64,000 nt of DNA from Microbacterium telephonicum. GTDB lineage: Bacteria; Actinomycetota; Actinomycetes; Actinomycetales; Microbacteriaceae. The notes under the pieces were generated by a model. The model did no database searches. It was not told the origin of the DNA and saw only the letters and a list, made by a program, of their open reading frames with translations. Location of the stretch: NCBI RefSeq assembly GCF_003651225.1, contig NZ_RCDB01000001.1:558001-622000 (forward strand). The letters run 5' to 3'. The position numbers and the translations under genes were made by a program. Shown here piece by piece: positions 52,853 to 61,986 of the stretch; position 1 is the stretch's first letter; each line of letters opens with the position of its first letter.

Positions 52853-53787
52853 CGGACCGCCTCCTCGGTTGCGGATGCTGCGGCGGTCGGCACGGGATCG
52901 AGCTCGACGCGGTTGCGATGCCGGAACGGGAGGGCGACGAGCCACAGGAGGAGGGCCGCGACGCCGATCGTCGCGGTGATCACGAGCATGAGCACGACGG
53001 CCATCGCCGAGCCGAGCGCCCAGTTCTGGGCGGTCTGGAACTGGCTGGCCACGAGCTGGCCGATCATGTTGCCCTTGGCGCCGCCGAGCACCGTCGCGGT
53101 GATGTAGTCGCCCATGAGCGGGATGAACACGAGCAGCACGCCGGCCACGACACCGGGGCGCGACAGCGGCAGCGTGACGCGGAAGAACGTCGACACCTTC
53201 CCGGCGCCGAGATCCTTCGACGCCTCCCGCAGTGCCGGGCCCACGCGGTCGAAGGCGACGAACAACGGCAGGATCATCAGCGGCAGGTAGTTGTAGACGA
53301 CGCCCAGCAGCACCGCCTGACGCGTGTAGAGCAGGTCGAGCGGCCCGCCGAGCAGTCCCACCGACTGCAGCGCGGTCGACAGCCAGCCCTCGGGGGCGAG
53401 GATCACCTGCCAGCCGATCGTGCGGATGAGGAAGTTCGTCCAGAACGGGATGAGCACGAGCGCGATGAGCAGTCCGCGCCGCTCGGGCCGCACCTTGAAC
53501 GCCATCCAGTACGCGACCGGCGCTCCGATCAGGAAGCACAGCGCCGTGCCCAGCACGCCGACCCACAGCGTGTTCTGGAACGTCGTCAGGAACGTCGGCG
53601 AGAACGCCTCGACGTAGCGGTCGAACGACAGCACGTCGTTGGCGTGCGTGCCGAAGATGCCGGGCTTGTATCCGAAGCTGAACCAGACGACCAGGCCCAC
53701 GGGGGCCACGAAGAACACCAGCAGCCACACCCAGGCGGGGACGGCCAGCGCCCCACCCCAGGAGCGACGCGGCGAGGTCTCAGGCAC
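52849..53787 (-). CDS. potB: Polyamine-type ABC importer, permease subunit PotB
   Basis: This 312-residue inner-membrane protein has six segments and the EAA loop REASKDLGAGKVSTFFRVTLPLSRPG (REASKDLGAGKVSTFF, then RVTLPLSRPG). The start GTG at 53787 overlaps the potD stop by eight bases. Together with PotC it forms the channel. LIGAPVAYWMAFKV and FWTNFLIRTIGWQVIL are typical of PotB/YdcU proteins. Confidence 0.92.
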   Translation of the reverse strand: MPETSPRRSWGGALAVPAWVWLLVFFVAPVGLVVWFSFGYKPGIFGTHANDVLSFDRYVEAFSPTFLTTFQNTLWVGVLGTALCFLIGAPVAYWMAFKVRPERRGLLIALVLIPFWTNFLIRTIGWQVILAPEGWLSTALQSVGLLGGPLDLLYTRQAVLLGVVYNYLPLMILPLFVAFDRVGPALREASKDLGAGKVSTFFRVTLPLSRPGVVAGVLLVFIPLMGDYITATVLGGAKGNMIGQLVASQFQTAQNWALGSAMAVVLMLVITATIGVAALLLWLVALPFRHRNRVELDPVPTAAASATEEAVR

Positions 53788-54964
53788 CCGCGGCGGCCTT
53801 CATCTCGTTCCAGATCTCCACGCGCACCGTCTGCGAGTCGTTGAGCTCCTGCTCGTGCATCGTGGACAGCTGCTCGTCGGTGAAGAAGATGAGCTCGGGC
53901 AGTTCGAGGCCCTCGGCGGTCGCTGCGGCCTCCATGTCCTTGCCGCCCACGTGGTAGCCGATGTAGTCGAGGTTCAGCATGAGGTTCTCGGGCGTCATCG
54001 AGAAGTCGATGAACGCGTGCGCGGCCTCGGGGTTCGGGGCGCCCGCGGCGATGGCCCAGTTGTCCATCCACAGTTCGGTCGACGGGCCGGGCAGCACCCA
54101 CTGCCAGCGGTCGGGCTCGCTCGATTCCAGCAGGCCCAGGCGCGCGTCGCCGTTCCACGCCTGCATGAGCACCTGCGTGCCCTGCGGGATCGCGTTGGTG
54201 CCGGGGTAGGAGTCGAAGGCGGCGATGTGCGGGGCGAGCTCGTTCACGAGGAAGTCCCGGCAGGCCTGCAGCTCGGTCTCGTCGGTCGTGTTCCAGTCGG
54301 CGCCCTTCGCCCAGAAGTACGAGCCGATGATGCCGGCCGGGTCGTCGGACATGCTCGTCTTGCCGCTGGCCTCGTTCATGGCGGCGTCGAAGAAGTCGTC
54401 CCAGGTGGACAGCTCGCGCGTGATGACGGTCTTGTCGTAGACGTATCCCGTCGTCCCCCACGCCTTGCAGACGGAGTAGTCGTTCTCGGGGTCCCACGCG
54501 CGGCCGAGGTAGGCCGGATCCATGTTCGCCAGGTTCGGGAGCAGGTCCTTGTTGAACTTCGTGAGTAGGCCGTTCTCGATCATCTGGGGGATGAACACGC
54601 CGGTCGGCACGACGATGTCGTATCCGGAGGTGCCCTTGGCGGCGACGAGCTTGGCGATGAGCTCCTCGTTGGAGCTGTAGGAGTCGAGCGTGACCTTCGG
54701 GCCCATCTCGCTCGTGAAGTTCGCGACGACGTCGGGGGAGTCGTAGTCGCCCCACGTGTACACCGACAGGCTGCTCTCCAGGGCGCCACCGGTCGCCTGC
54801 GCCGACGGGTTCGCGCCGCCTGCGGGCGTGCAGGCCGCCAGCAGCGCGGCGCCGCCGGCCGCGGCGGCGAAGGAGAGGAAACGGCGACGCGACAGCTCGC
54901 GGGCGATCACCGGCACGGCGCTCTCGTGGGCGAGGACGCGGATCGGGGTGCGGGACTCGGGCAT
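53780..54964 (-). CDS. potD: Polyamine-type ABC importer, substrate-binding lipoprotein PotD
   Basis: This 394-residue binding protein carries a twin-arginine signal (SRRRFLSFAAAAGG) followed by a lipobox LAAC, so it should be exported folded and lipid-anchored. The mature part matches PotD/PotF: LSVYTWGDYDSPDVVANF, YDIVVPTGVFIPQMIENG, WGTTGYVYDKT and GAPNPEAAHAFIDF. The substrate is a polyamine or a related cation, and the exact one cannot be read from sequence. The gene follows potA after a 128-base gap. Confidence 0.93.
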   Translation of the reverse strand: MPESRTPIRVLAHESAVPVIARELSRRRFLSFAAAAGGAALLAACTPAGGANPSAQATGGALESSLSVYTWGDYDSPDVVANFTSEMGPKVTLDSYSSNEELIAKLVAAKGTSGYDIVVPTGVFIPQMIENGLLTKFNKDLLPNLANMDPAYLGRAWDPENDYSVCKAWGTTGYVYDKTVITRELSTWDDFFDAAMNEASGKTSMSDDPAGIIGSYFWAKGADWNTTDETELQACRDFLVNELAPHIAAFDSYPGTNAIPQGTQVLMQAWNGDARLGLLESSEPDRWQWVLPGPSTELWMDNWAIAAGAPNPEAAHAFIDFSMTPENLMLNLDYIGYHVGGKDMEAAATAEGLELPELIFFTDEQLSTMHEQELNDSQTVRVEIWNEMKAAAGA

Positions 54965-55092
54965 CGGGGCCTCCAGGGGTCTCGGTCGGTGTCGGGTACA
55001 GCGGTGGATCGGGTCGTTCGGGTGGATCGGGTCGTTCGGGTCGCGGGGTGGGCCGGATGCCGGGGCGCGGACGCCCGGCATCCGTGCGCCGG

Positions 55093-56265
55093 TCAGGCCG
55101 TCGGTGGGGCGATGTAACCGCCGGCCTCCGCGGCGTCGTCGGCGGGGAACAGCAGCACGTGCGCGGGCGACCAGCTGCACACGACGGCGTCGCCGACGCG
55201 CAGATCGGGCGCCTCGGGGGTGGGCCGCCGCGAGATGAGGCTCTGCTCCTGGTCGGTGCCGCCGTGCAGCCGCACCAGGTACTGCATGGTCTCGCCGAGA
55301 TGTGACAGGCCGATGAGCTCGCCGCGCACCGCGTTGGCCTCCGGCAGGTCGGAGCCGGGTGCGTCGGCGTCGATGCGCACGTTCTCGGGACGCACCGCGG
55401 CCTCGCCGCGCGCAGAGCGCAGCGGATCACCGGCCGACCGTGCCAGCACGTGCGGCGACGCGACGGCGGTGCCGCCGTGCGCGCTCTCGCCGCGGAAGAA
55501 GTTCTGCTGCCCCACGAACGCCGCGACGTACGCCGAGGCGGGACGCGCGTACACGGTGTGCGGATCGGCGAGCTGCTCGATGCGTCCGGCGCGCATGATC
55601 GCGATGCGGTCGCTCATCGACAGGGCCTCGCCCTGGTCGTGGGTCACGAAGACGAAGGTGATGCCCAGTCGGGCCTGCAGCAGTTTGAGCTCGAGCTGCA
55701 TCTCCTCGCGCAGCTGGCGGTCGAGCGCGCCGAGGGGCTCGTCGAGCAGCAGCACCGACGGGCGGTTGACGAGGGCGCGGGCGAGTGCGATGCGCTGCTG
55801 CTGCCCGCCGGAGAGCTGCGTCGGCTTGCGGTCGGCGAAGCGGCGCATCTGCACGAGGTCGAGCGCCGACGACACGCGCTCGCGCACCTCCGCCTTCGGC
55901 GTGCGCCGCTGCTGCAGGCCGTAGGCGATGTTCTCGGCGACGGTCATGTGCGGGAAGAGGGCGTAGGCCTGGAAGACCGTGTTGACGTCGCGCTTGAACG
56001 GGGGTGCGCCCAGCACGTCGGTCCCGGAGATGCGGATCGACCCGGCATCCGGATGCTCGAACCCGGCGATCATGCGCAGGGTGGTCGTCTTGCCGCACCC
56101 CGACGGGCCGAGCAGCGACAGGAACTCACCGGGTCGGATGCGCAGGGAGAGATCGTCGACGGCCACCTGGTCGCCGTACCGCTTGGTCACGCCGGTCAGC
56201 GTGACGTCGCCGCGGTCGACGTCGAGGTCGGGGCTGTCGATCGTCGTCTCGGGTGCCGACGTCAC
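55093..56265 (-). CDS. potA: Polyamine-type ABC importer, ATPase PotA
   Basis: This 390-residue ATPase powers the Pot importer. Walker A is GPSGCGKTTT from residue 53, the signature is LSGGQQQ from 151, Walker B is VLLLDEP from 171 and the switch His lies in VTHDQGEALS. A C-terminal TOBE domain (about 275-370) is present as in PotA/MalK types. The GTG at 56265 is chosen because GGAG lies five bases upstream; the open frame to 56370 lacks a better start. It leads the potABCD-amidohydrolase-oxidase-cupin run. Confidence 0.94.
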   Translation of the reverse strand: MTSAPETTIDSPDLDVDRGDVTLTGVTKRYGDQVAVDDLSLRIRPGEFLSLLGPSGCGKTTTLRMIAGFEHPDAGSIRISGTDVLGAPPFKRDVNTVFQAYALFPHMTVAENIAYGLQQRRTPKAEVRERVSSALDLVQMRRFADRKPTQLSGGQQQRIALARALVNRPSVLLLDEPLGALDRQLREEMQLELKLLQARLGITFVFVTHDQGEALSMSDRIAIMRAGRIEQLADPHTVYARPASAYVAAFVGQQNFFRGESAHGGTAVASPHVLARSAGDPLRSARGEAAVRPENVRIDADAPGSDLPEANAVRGELIGLSHLGETMQYLVRLHGGTDQEQSLISRRPTPEAPDLRVGDAVVCSWSPAHVLLFPADDAAEAGGYIAPPTA

Positions 56266-56466
56266 AAGATCTCCGCTCTCATGCTCCGCCCTGGAACACG
56301 TGCGGTCATTCAATACGTCCGAATCCGGCGGTGCAATGAATGCGCGGCGGAACCGGACGAACCTGTTCACCGGAAGGTCCGTCCCGACACTTTGTCCGGA
56401 CGCGCTTCACCTGCGCGAAACACCCGCGTCGCGCGCCGGTGCATGGCAGGCTGTCGTGCGTCGGGC

Positions 56467-56490
56467 GATCGTCGTAGCGCTTCGACGATC
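56467..56490. promoter_or_regulatory. Inverted repeat upstream of the GH43 gene
   Basis: GATCGTCG (56467-56474) and CGACGATC (56483-56490) pair perfectly around TAGCGCTT, whose core AGCGCT is itself palindromic, as in LacI-type sites. It lies 26 bases before the GH43 start and could bind the LacI protein of the locus. Confidence 0.5.
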
Positions 56491-56516
56491 CCCATCACCC
56501 TCGCCGAGGAGGCACC

Positions 56517-58037
56517 GTGACCGACGTCCGACCGATCATCCCGGGGTTCTATCCCGACCCCTCGATCTGCCGTGTGGGGGACGTGTACTACGTCGTGAAC
56601 TCGAGTTTCGAGTACCTACCGGGCCTGCCGATCCATGCGAGCACCGACCTCGTCACGTGGCGGTTCGTCGGCAACGCGCTCACCCGTCCGAGTCAGATCC
56701 CCGAGCACCGGGGCAACCCGAGCGGCTCGGTCTACGCGCCGACGATCCGCCATCACGACGGACGCTTCTGGATCGTCTGGACCGACACCAACCAGCACGG
56801 TGCCGGCGTCGGGCAGCTGCTCGTCCACGCCGAGGATGCGGCCGGCCCCTGGTCGGATCCGGTCGAGATTCCCGGCACCGTGGGCATCGACCCCGACCTC
56901 AGCTGGGACGAGGACGGCGTCTGCCACCTCACCTGGGCACCGCACGCCGAGCACCTGCATCCGCTGGGCACGGTGCCGATCGATCCCGAGACCGGGACGC
57001 TCCTGGCCGAACCGCGCCTGCTGTGGCGGGGGACCGGTGGGGCCCATCCCGAGGGGCCGCACCTGTACCGCATCGACGGCTGGTGGTACCTGCTCGCCGC
57101 CGAGGGCGGCACCGAGCGCGGCCACTCCGTGACGATCGCCCGCGCGCGCACCCTCGACGGGCCGTTCGAGCCGGCGCCGACGAACCCGATCCTCACGCAC
57201 CGCGGCATCCAGCACCCCGTGCAGAACGCGGGCCACGGCGACCTCGTGCAGCTCGTCAACGGATCGTGGGCCATGGTGCACCTCGGCGTGCGCCCCCGCG
57301 GCGCGACGCCCGGCTTCCATCTGAACGGCCGCGAGACGTTCCTCGTCGGCGTCGACTGGGTCGACGGCTGGCCCGTCGTCGACGAGGGGCGCTTCACCGC
57401 GACGCCCGTCGACGCGTCGTTCCACGACGACTTCACCGACGCCGCGCTGGCGGGTCGCTGGCTCGGCGTCGGCATGTTCCCCGAGACGTTCACGGAGCCG
57501 ACCGGCGACGGCGGCGGCGTCGTGGTGCGCGCCGGCCGCGGCCCCGGCATCCCGCTGCTGTGCGTGCGCGCCGTCGACGAGGAGTGGACCGTCGACGCGC
57601 GGGTCGACGCGGCAGGAGGCGTCGCCGCGCTCGAGGTGCGCATCGACGAGGCGCACTCCTACGCGCTCGTCCATGACGGTCGCACCGTGTCGGCGGTGCT
57701 GACGATCGGACCGGCCGTCTCGACGCTGGCCACCGTCGAGTCGGGGCCGGAGGCCGTCCTGCGCCTGCGGGCACGGCTGCCCGAGCCCACCTCGCGGTGG
57801 GGCGAGCCGCAGCCCGACATCGTCGATCTCGTGGTCGTGTCGGCAGAGGGCGCGGAGACCGTGCTCGGGTCCGCGGACGGCCGCTACCTTTCCACCGAGG
57901 TCGCCGGGCTGTTCACGGGACGCGTCGTCGGCGTCCGCGCGGTGTCGGGGGACGTGGTGCTCCGCTCGTTCTCGTACACGGCCGGCCCCCGCGACGCGGG
58001 CGACGGCCGCGCCGCAGACCACGGGGCCGCGGGCTAA
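56517..58037 (+). CDS. Glycoside hydrolase family 43 (xylosidase/arabinofuranosidase type)
   Basis: This 506-residue enzyme has a five-bladed beta-propeller (about 1-320) and a C-terminal beta-sandwich. Asp14 in FYPDPS (general base), Asp125 in GIDPDLSWDEDG (pKa modulator) and Glu179 in HPEGPHLY (general acid) match the GH43 triad. There is no signal peptide, so it cleaves imported xylo- or arabino-oligosaccharides in the cytoplasm. GAGGAGG precedes the GTG start. It is divergent from potA and lies just upstream of a sugar ABC importer, its likely partner. Confidence 0.95.
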   Translation: MTDVRPIIPGFYPDPSICRVGDVYYVVNSSFEYLPGLPIHASTDLVTWRFVGNALTRPSQIPEHRGNPSGSVYAPTIRHHDGRFWIVWTDTNQHGAGVGQLLVHAEDAAGPWSDPVEIPGTVGIDPDLSWDEDGVCHLTWAPHAEHLHPLGTVPIDPETGTLLAEPRLLWRGTGGAHPEGPHLYRIDGWWYLLAAEGGTERGHSVTIARARTLDGPFEPAPTNPILTHRGIQHPVQNAGHGDLVQLVNGSWAMVHLGVRPRGATPGFHLNGRETFLVGVDWVDGWPVVDEGRFTATPVDASFHDDFTDAALAGRWLGVGMFPETFTEPTGDGGGVVVRAGRGPGIPLLCVRAVDEEWTVDARVDAAGGVAALEVRIDEAHSYALVHDGRTVSAVLTIGPAVSTLATVESGPEAVLRLRARLPEPTSRWGEPQPDIVDLVVVSAEGAETVLGSADGRYLSTEVAGLFTGRVVGVRAVSGDVVLRSFSYTAGPRDAGDGRAADHGAAG

Positions 58038-58043
58038 AGGCGC

Positions 58044-58055
58044 GGGAGCGCTCCC
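58044..58055. promoter_or_regulatory. CebR-like LacI operator
   Basis: GGGAGCGCTCCC is a perfect 12-base palindrome. It matches the core of the known CebR operator TGGGAGCGCTCCCA of cellulose-using actinobacteria. It stands upstream of the importer promoter and just after the GH43 stop. The LacI protein encoded at 62927-63970 is the natural candidate. Confidence 0.75.
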
Positions 58056-58077
58056 AACCGTTACGCGCTCGTTGCCT

Positions 58078-58096
58078 GGATCCGTTTGACGGATCC
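58078..58096. promoter_or_regulatory. Second palindrome covering the importer -35 box
   Basis: GGATCCGT (58078-58085) and ACGGATCC (58089-58096) are exact inverted repeats around TTG. The -35 box TTGACG (58086-58091) lies inside it, so a protein bound here would block transcription. Confidence 0.6.
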
Positions 58097-58114
58097 GGAT
58101 GCGGGCGTTACATT
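58086..58114 (+). promoter_or_regulatory. Strong promoter of the sugar importer operon
   Basis: TTGACG (58086-58091) and TACATT (58109-58114) are separated by exactly 17 bases, the best consensus-like promoter in the window. Transcription would begin near 58121 and leave a 5' leader of about 65 bases before the leader ORF. Confidence 0.75.
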
Positions 58115-58186
58115 CATCGAAGCGGTTCGATTGTTGGAGCCGCGAACAAATCGGGCGACGGAAGTCCGGTTGCACGAAGGAGTGAC

Positions 58187-58240
58187 ATGGATCGGCGGAC
58201 GACGCGCGAGATCCCCCGCACATCGGCGGTGGGCGCATGA
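58187..58240 (+). CDS. 17-residue leader ORF overlapping the permease start
   Basis: AAGGAG stands six bases before an ATG at 58187, which opens a 17-codon frame (MDRRTTREIPRTSAVGA) whose TGA overlaps the permease ATG as ATGA. The permease itself has no better ribosome site, so ribosomes probably reach it by finishing this frame. The peptide is basic and Thr-rich. It may only serve coupling. Confidence 0.55.
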   Translation: MDRRTTREIPRTSAVGA

Positions 58241-59238
58241 CCTCGCAGGCGGTTCTCACCGAGGTGGCGGCGTCCACCATCGAGGAGGGTGCCGAGCAGA
58301 AGCAGCGCCGTCGCGGTGCGCGCAAGCCGCGGGAGGCGGGCGGCAAGAAGTCGTTCGTGATGTTCCTGTGCATCCTCCCGTTCATCGTGCTGGTGTTCCT
58401 GTTCGCGTACTTCCCGCTCTACGGGTGGATCTACTCGCTCTACGACTACAAGCCGGCGCTGGGCCTGGAGGGCTCGGAGTTCGTCGGGCTGCAGTGGTTC
58501 CAGCTGCTGGTGAGCTCGCCGACGCAGATGCAGCAGATCGGCCAGGTGCTGATCAACACGCTCGCCATCAGCTTCCTCGGCATCGCGACATCGGTGCTCC
58601 CGCTCGCGTTCGCGATCTTCCTCAACGAGGTGAAGGCGCCCTGGTTCCGCAACTCGGTGCAGACGCTCACGACGCTCCCGAACTTCATCTCGTGGGTGCT
58701 CGTCTACATGATCGCGTTCTCGCTGTTCTCCAGCTCGGGGCTCGTGAACAACGTGCTCGGCGACTGGGGGCTCATCACGGCGCCGATCAAGTTCCTCGAC
58801 ACCGATCAGAACGTCTGGCTGACGATGACGCTGTGGTCGATCTGGAAGGGCCTCGGCTGGGGTGCGATCATCTACCTCGCGGCGATCAGCGGCATCGACC
58901 AGGCGCTGTACGAGTCGGCCGAGATCGACGGCGCGGGACGCTTCCAGAAGATGTGGTACATCACGGTGCCCCAGCTGATGCCCACGTACCTCGTGCTGCT
59001 GCTGCTGTCGATCGCGAACCTGCTCAACAACGGCATGGAGCAGTACTACGTGTTCCAGAACGCGTTCAACAAGCAGTACATCCAGGTGCTCGACCTGTAC
59101 GTCTACAACATCGGCATGACCGGTAACAGCCTGTCGATGGCGACGGCGATCGGCATGCTCAAGTCGATCATCTCCGTCATCCTCCTGCTCACCGTCAACG
59201 CGATCGCCAAGCGCGTCCGCGGCCAGTCGATCGTCTGA
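58237..59238 (+). CDS. Sugar ABC importer permease (LplB/YtcP partner type)
   Basis: This 333-residue inner-membrane protein has six segments after a charged N-terminal tail of about 38 residues. The EAA loop reads YESAEIDGAGRFQKMWYITVPQL, given as YESAEIDGAGRF and ITVPQLMP. It belongs to the CUT1-like LplB group that carries oligosaccharides such as oligouronides or xylo-oligosaccharides. Translation probably depends on the leader ORF. The second permease follows 10 bases on. Confidence 0.92.
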   Translation: MTSQAVLTEVAASTIEEGAEQKQRRRGARKPREAGGKKSFVMFLCILPFIVLVFLFAYFPLYGWIYSLYDYKPALGLEGSEFVGLQWFQLLVSSPTQMQQIGQVLINTLAISFLGIATSVLPLAFAIFLNEVKAPWFRNSVQTLTTLPNFISWVLVYMIAFSLFSSSGLVNNVLGDWGLITAPIKFLDTDQNVWLTMTLWSIWKGLGWGAIIYLAAISGIDQALYESAEIDGAGRFQKMWYITVPQLMPTYLVLLLLSIANLLNNGMEQYYVFQNAFNKQYIQVLDLYVYNIGMTGNSLSMATAIGMLKSIISVILLLTVNAIAKRVRGQSIV

Positions 59239-59248
59239 GGTACCCGGA

Positions 59249-60169
59249 ATGACCACCCTGACCAAGCACACCGCGGTCCGCTCCGGCGGCGACGTCGTCT
59301 TCTCGATCGTCAACTACACGGTCTTCATCCTCATGGCCGTGCTGTGCGCGTACCCGTTCTACTACCTGATCATCAACTCGATCAGCGCCAACGACGTCTC
59401 CGCGCTCGGCGACGTGCGCATCTGGCCGGTCGACATCCACTTCTCCAACTACGAGAAGGTGTTCCAGCTGCCGGGCCTGCCGATGGCGACGCTCGTCTCG
59501 ATCGGCCGCACCGTGATCGGCACGGTCGCCACCGTGTTGGCCTCCGCGTTCCTCGGGTTCATGTTCACGCAGTCGCGGATGTGGGGACGCAAGTTCTGGT
59601 ACCGGTTCGTCATCATCACGATGTACTTCTCGGCCGGCCTCATCCCGATCTTCATCATCATGAAGACCCTCGGTCTGACGAACAACTTCTGGGTGTACGT
59701 GCTGCCGTTCATCGTGCAGCCGTTCAACATCATCCTCGTCAAGACGTTCGTCGAGTCGATGCCCGCGTCGCTGCAGGAGGCGGCCGAGGTCGACGGTGCA
59801 GGCATCCTGCAGATCTTCTTCCGCATCTACCTGCCGAACATGACCCCGATCCTCGCGACCGTGGCGATCTTCTCCGCGGTCATGCAGTGGAACATGTTCC
59901 AGGACACGCTGATCTACGTCACCGACCAGTCGCTGTACACGCTGCAGTACCTGCTCTACATGTTCATCAACCAGGCGTCCTCGCTCGCCCAAGCGGCGCA
60001 GGATGCCGGGGGCAATCTGTCGTCGATCGTCGGGGCCGCGACCTCGCAGACTCCCACATCGATCCGGATGACGGTGTCGGTGCTGGTCGTGCTGCCGATC
60101 ATCTTCGTCTACCCGCTCTTCCAGCGCTTCTTCGTGAAGGGCATCATGCTCGGCGCCGTCAAGGGCTGA
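59249..60169 (+). CDS. Sugar ABC importer permease (YtcP-like)
   Basis: This 306-residue inner-membrane protein has six segments and the EAA loop SLQEAAEVDGAGILQIFFRIYLPN, given as QEAAEVDGAGI and RIYLPNMTP. It pairs with the preceding permease. No ATPase gene is present in the operon, so a shared MsiK-type ATPase elsewhere in the genome probably drives it, as in many actinobacteria. Confidence 0.92.
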   Translation: MTTLTKHTAVRSGGDVVFSIVNYTVFILMAVLCAYPFYYLIINSISANDVSALGDVRIWPVDIHFSNYEKVFQLPGLPMATLVSIGRTVIGTVATVLASAFLGFMFTQSRMWGRKFWYRFVIITMYFSAGLIPIFIIMKTLGLTNNFWVYVLPFIVQPFNIILVKTFVESMPASLQEAAEVDGAGILQIFFRIYLPNMTPILATVAIFSAVMQWNMFQDTLIYVTDQSLYTLQYLLYMFINQASSLAQAAQDAGGNLSSIVGAATSQTPTSIRMTVSVLVVLPIIFVYPLFQRFFVKGIMLGAVKG

Positions 60170-60202
60170 CGCGCCGTACACACCACCAAGAAAGGAAATG
60201 CA

Positions 60203-61951
60203 ATGAAGCTCACTCGGAAGGTGATGCTGACGGTCGCCGCCATCGTCACCGCCGGCTCCTTGGCCTCCTGCTCGGGCACCGCCGCCCCCACCCGGAGCGC
60301 GATCGACGAGTTCCCCGACAAGTGGGACGACGAGATCACGATCGACGTCTTCGACGGCCTCGCGAACTACATGGGCATCCAGCAGGGCTGGTTCGCCAAG
60401 ATCGTGAAGGACAAGTTCAACATGAAGCTCAACATCATCGCGCCCAACGTGGCCGGTGGTGGCGACACCCTCTACAACACCCGCGTCGCGGCGGGTGACC
60501 TCGGCGACATGATCATCACCGACAAGGGGCAGAAGCTCGACGAGCTGGTCCAGGGCGGCCTGGTCATGGACGTCTCCGACATCTACCCGGCGATGGACAA
60601 CGCCGCCGAGTACGACGCCGCCGTGCAGAACCTCGCGGGCGAGTCGGGTGGCATCTACGCCTTCCCGACGTCGGTGTCTTCGCTCAAGCCGACCGAGGCG
60701 TCGGAAGGTCTGAACCCGACCTTCGGCCCCTTCATCCGCTGGGATCTGTACAAGCAGCTCGGCTACCCGGAGCTCGGCACCCTCGAGGACCTGATCCCGG
60801 TGCTCGAGCAGATGCACGAGCTCGAGCCGACCGCCCCCAACGGCAAGCCGACCTATGCCTTCTCCCTGTTCAAGGACTGGGACGGCAACATGATGAACAA
60901 CGCGAAGCAGCCCGCGACGTTCTACGGCTACGACGAGATGGGCTTCGTGCTCGCCCAGGCCGACGGCTCGGACTACCAGTCGATCCTCGACGCCGACAGC
61001 GGCTACATCCGCAGCCTCCGCCTCTACTTCGAGGCGAACAAGCTCGGCCTCGTCGACCCGGAGTCGACGACGCAGAACTACGACACGCTGTACTCGAAGT
61101 TCCAGAACGGGCAGGTCATGTTCTCGTGGTGGCCGTGGCTGGGACAGACCGCGTACAACACCGAAGACAACATGGCCGCCGGCAAGGGCTTCGAGATCGC
61201 GCCGGTGGCCGACCAGAAGATCTTCTCCTACGGCGCCGAGGCCTACGGCGGCAAGCAGGTGTTCGCGATCGGCTCGAAGGCCGAAGACCCGGAGCGCATC
61301 GCCGCCTTCATCGACTGGCTCTACTCGCCCGAGGGCGCGTACGCCAACAGCGCGCAGACGCAGGGCTCCGCGGGACCGCAGGGTCTCACGTGGGACCTCA
61401 ATGCCGAGGGCGAGCCGGAGCTCACCGAGTTCGGCAACCAGGTGTTCCTGCAGGGTGGCGGCAACGTGCCCGAGGAGTGGGGCGGCGGCGACTACGCCGA
61501 CGGCGTCTCGGCCCTGAACGCACCGTCGGTGCTTCCGGTGTCGGTCGACCCGGCCACCGGCTTCCCGTACAGCTACACGTTCTGGCCGTCGTACCAGGAG
61601 GCCACCGCCAACGCGCTGTCCGAGGACTGGTCGGCGCAGATGGGCGGCGCCACCTCGACGATGGAGTACCTGCAGAACGCCGACCAGATCACGGTCGCAC
61701 CGGGCGCCAGCTACACCGCCCCCGCCGACTCGTCCGAGATCGAGACGCTGCGCAACCAGGTCAAGGCCGTCATCGTGCAGTACTCGTGGCAGATGGTGTT
61801 CGCGACCAGCGACAGCCAGTTCGACTCGCTGCTCAAGGAGATGCAGGACACCGCCGCGGGCCTCGGCTACGACAAGGTGCTCGAGGTCGACATGGCCAAC
61901 GCGAAGGACCAGAACGACCAGCGCGTCGCCATCGCGAAGGAGTTCGGCTGA
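60203..61951 (+). CDS. Oligosaccharide-binding lipoprotein of the ABC importer
   Basis: This 582-residue LipO-like extracellular binding protein has a short signal (MKLTRKVMLTVAAIVTAGS) and a lipobox LASC at residues 20-23, so it is anchored outside the membrane. The size of over 550 residues is typical for LipO-type proteins. WWPWLGQTAYN and FIDWLYSPEGAY are typical motifs. AAAGGAAATGCA precedes the ATG. The most likely ligand is a xylan- or pectin-derived oligosaccharide, from the GH43 and DUF624 neighbours. Confidence 0.92.
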   Translation: MKLTRKVMLTVAAIVTAGSLASCSGTAAPTRSAIDEFPDKWDDEITIDVFDGLANYMGIQQGWFAKIVKDKFNMKLNIIAPNVAGGGDTLYNTRVAAGDLGDMIITDKGQKLDELVQGGLVMDVSDIYPAMDNAAEYDAAVQNLAGESGGIYAFPTSVSSLKPTEASEGLNPTFGPFIRWDLYKQLGYPELGTLEDLIPVLEQMHELEPTAPNGKPTYAFSLFKDWDGNMMNNAKQPATFYGYDEMGFVLAQADGSDYQSILDADSGYIRSLRLYFEANKLGLVDPESTTQNYDTLYSKFQNGQVMFSWWPWLGQTAYNTEDNMAAGKGFEIAPVADQKIFSYGAEAYGGKQVFAIGSKAEDPERIAAFIDWLYSPEGAYANSAQTQGSAGPQGLTWDLNAEGEPELTEFGNQVFLQGGGNVPEEWGGGDYADGVSALNAPSVLPVSVDPATGFPYSYTFWPSYQEATANALSEDWSAQMGGATSTMEYLQNADQITVAPGASYTAPADSSEIETLRNQVKAVIVQYSWQMVFATSDSQFDSLLKEMQDTAAGLGYDKVLEVDMANAKDQNDQRVAIAKEFG

Positions 61952-61954
61952 GCC

Positions 61955-61986
61955 GCTGATCGGCTGATCTGCTGATCTGCTGATTC
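61955..61986. repeat. Four tandem 8-base repeats after the binding protein gene
   Basis: GCTGATCG, GCTGATCT, GCTGATCT and GCTGATTC follow one another from 61955 to 61986, three bases after the stop codon and directly before the terminator hairpin. The last unit is degenerate. It is a small slippage-type tandem repeat. Confidence 0.8.
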
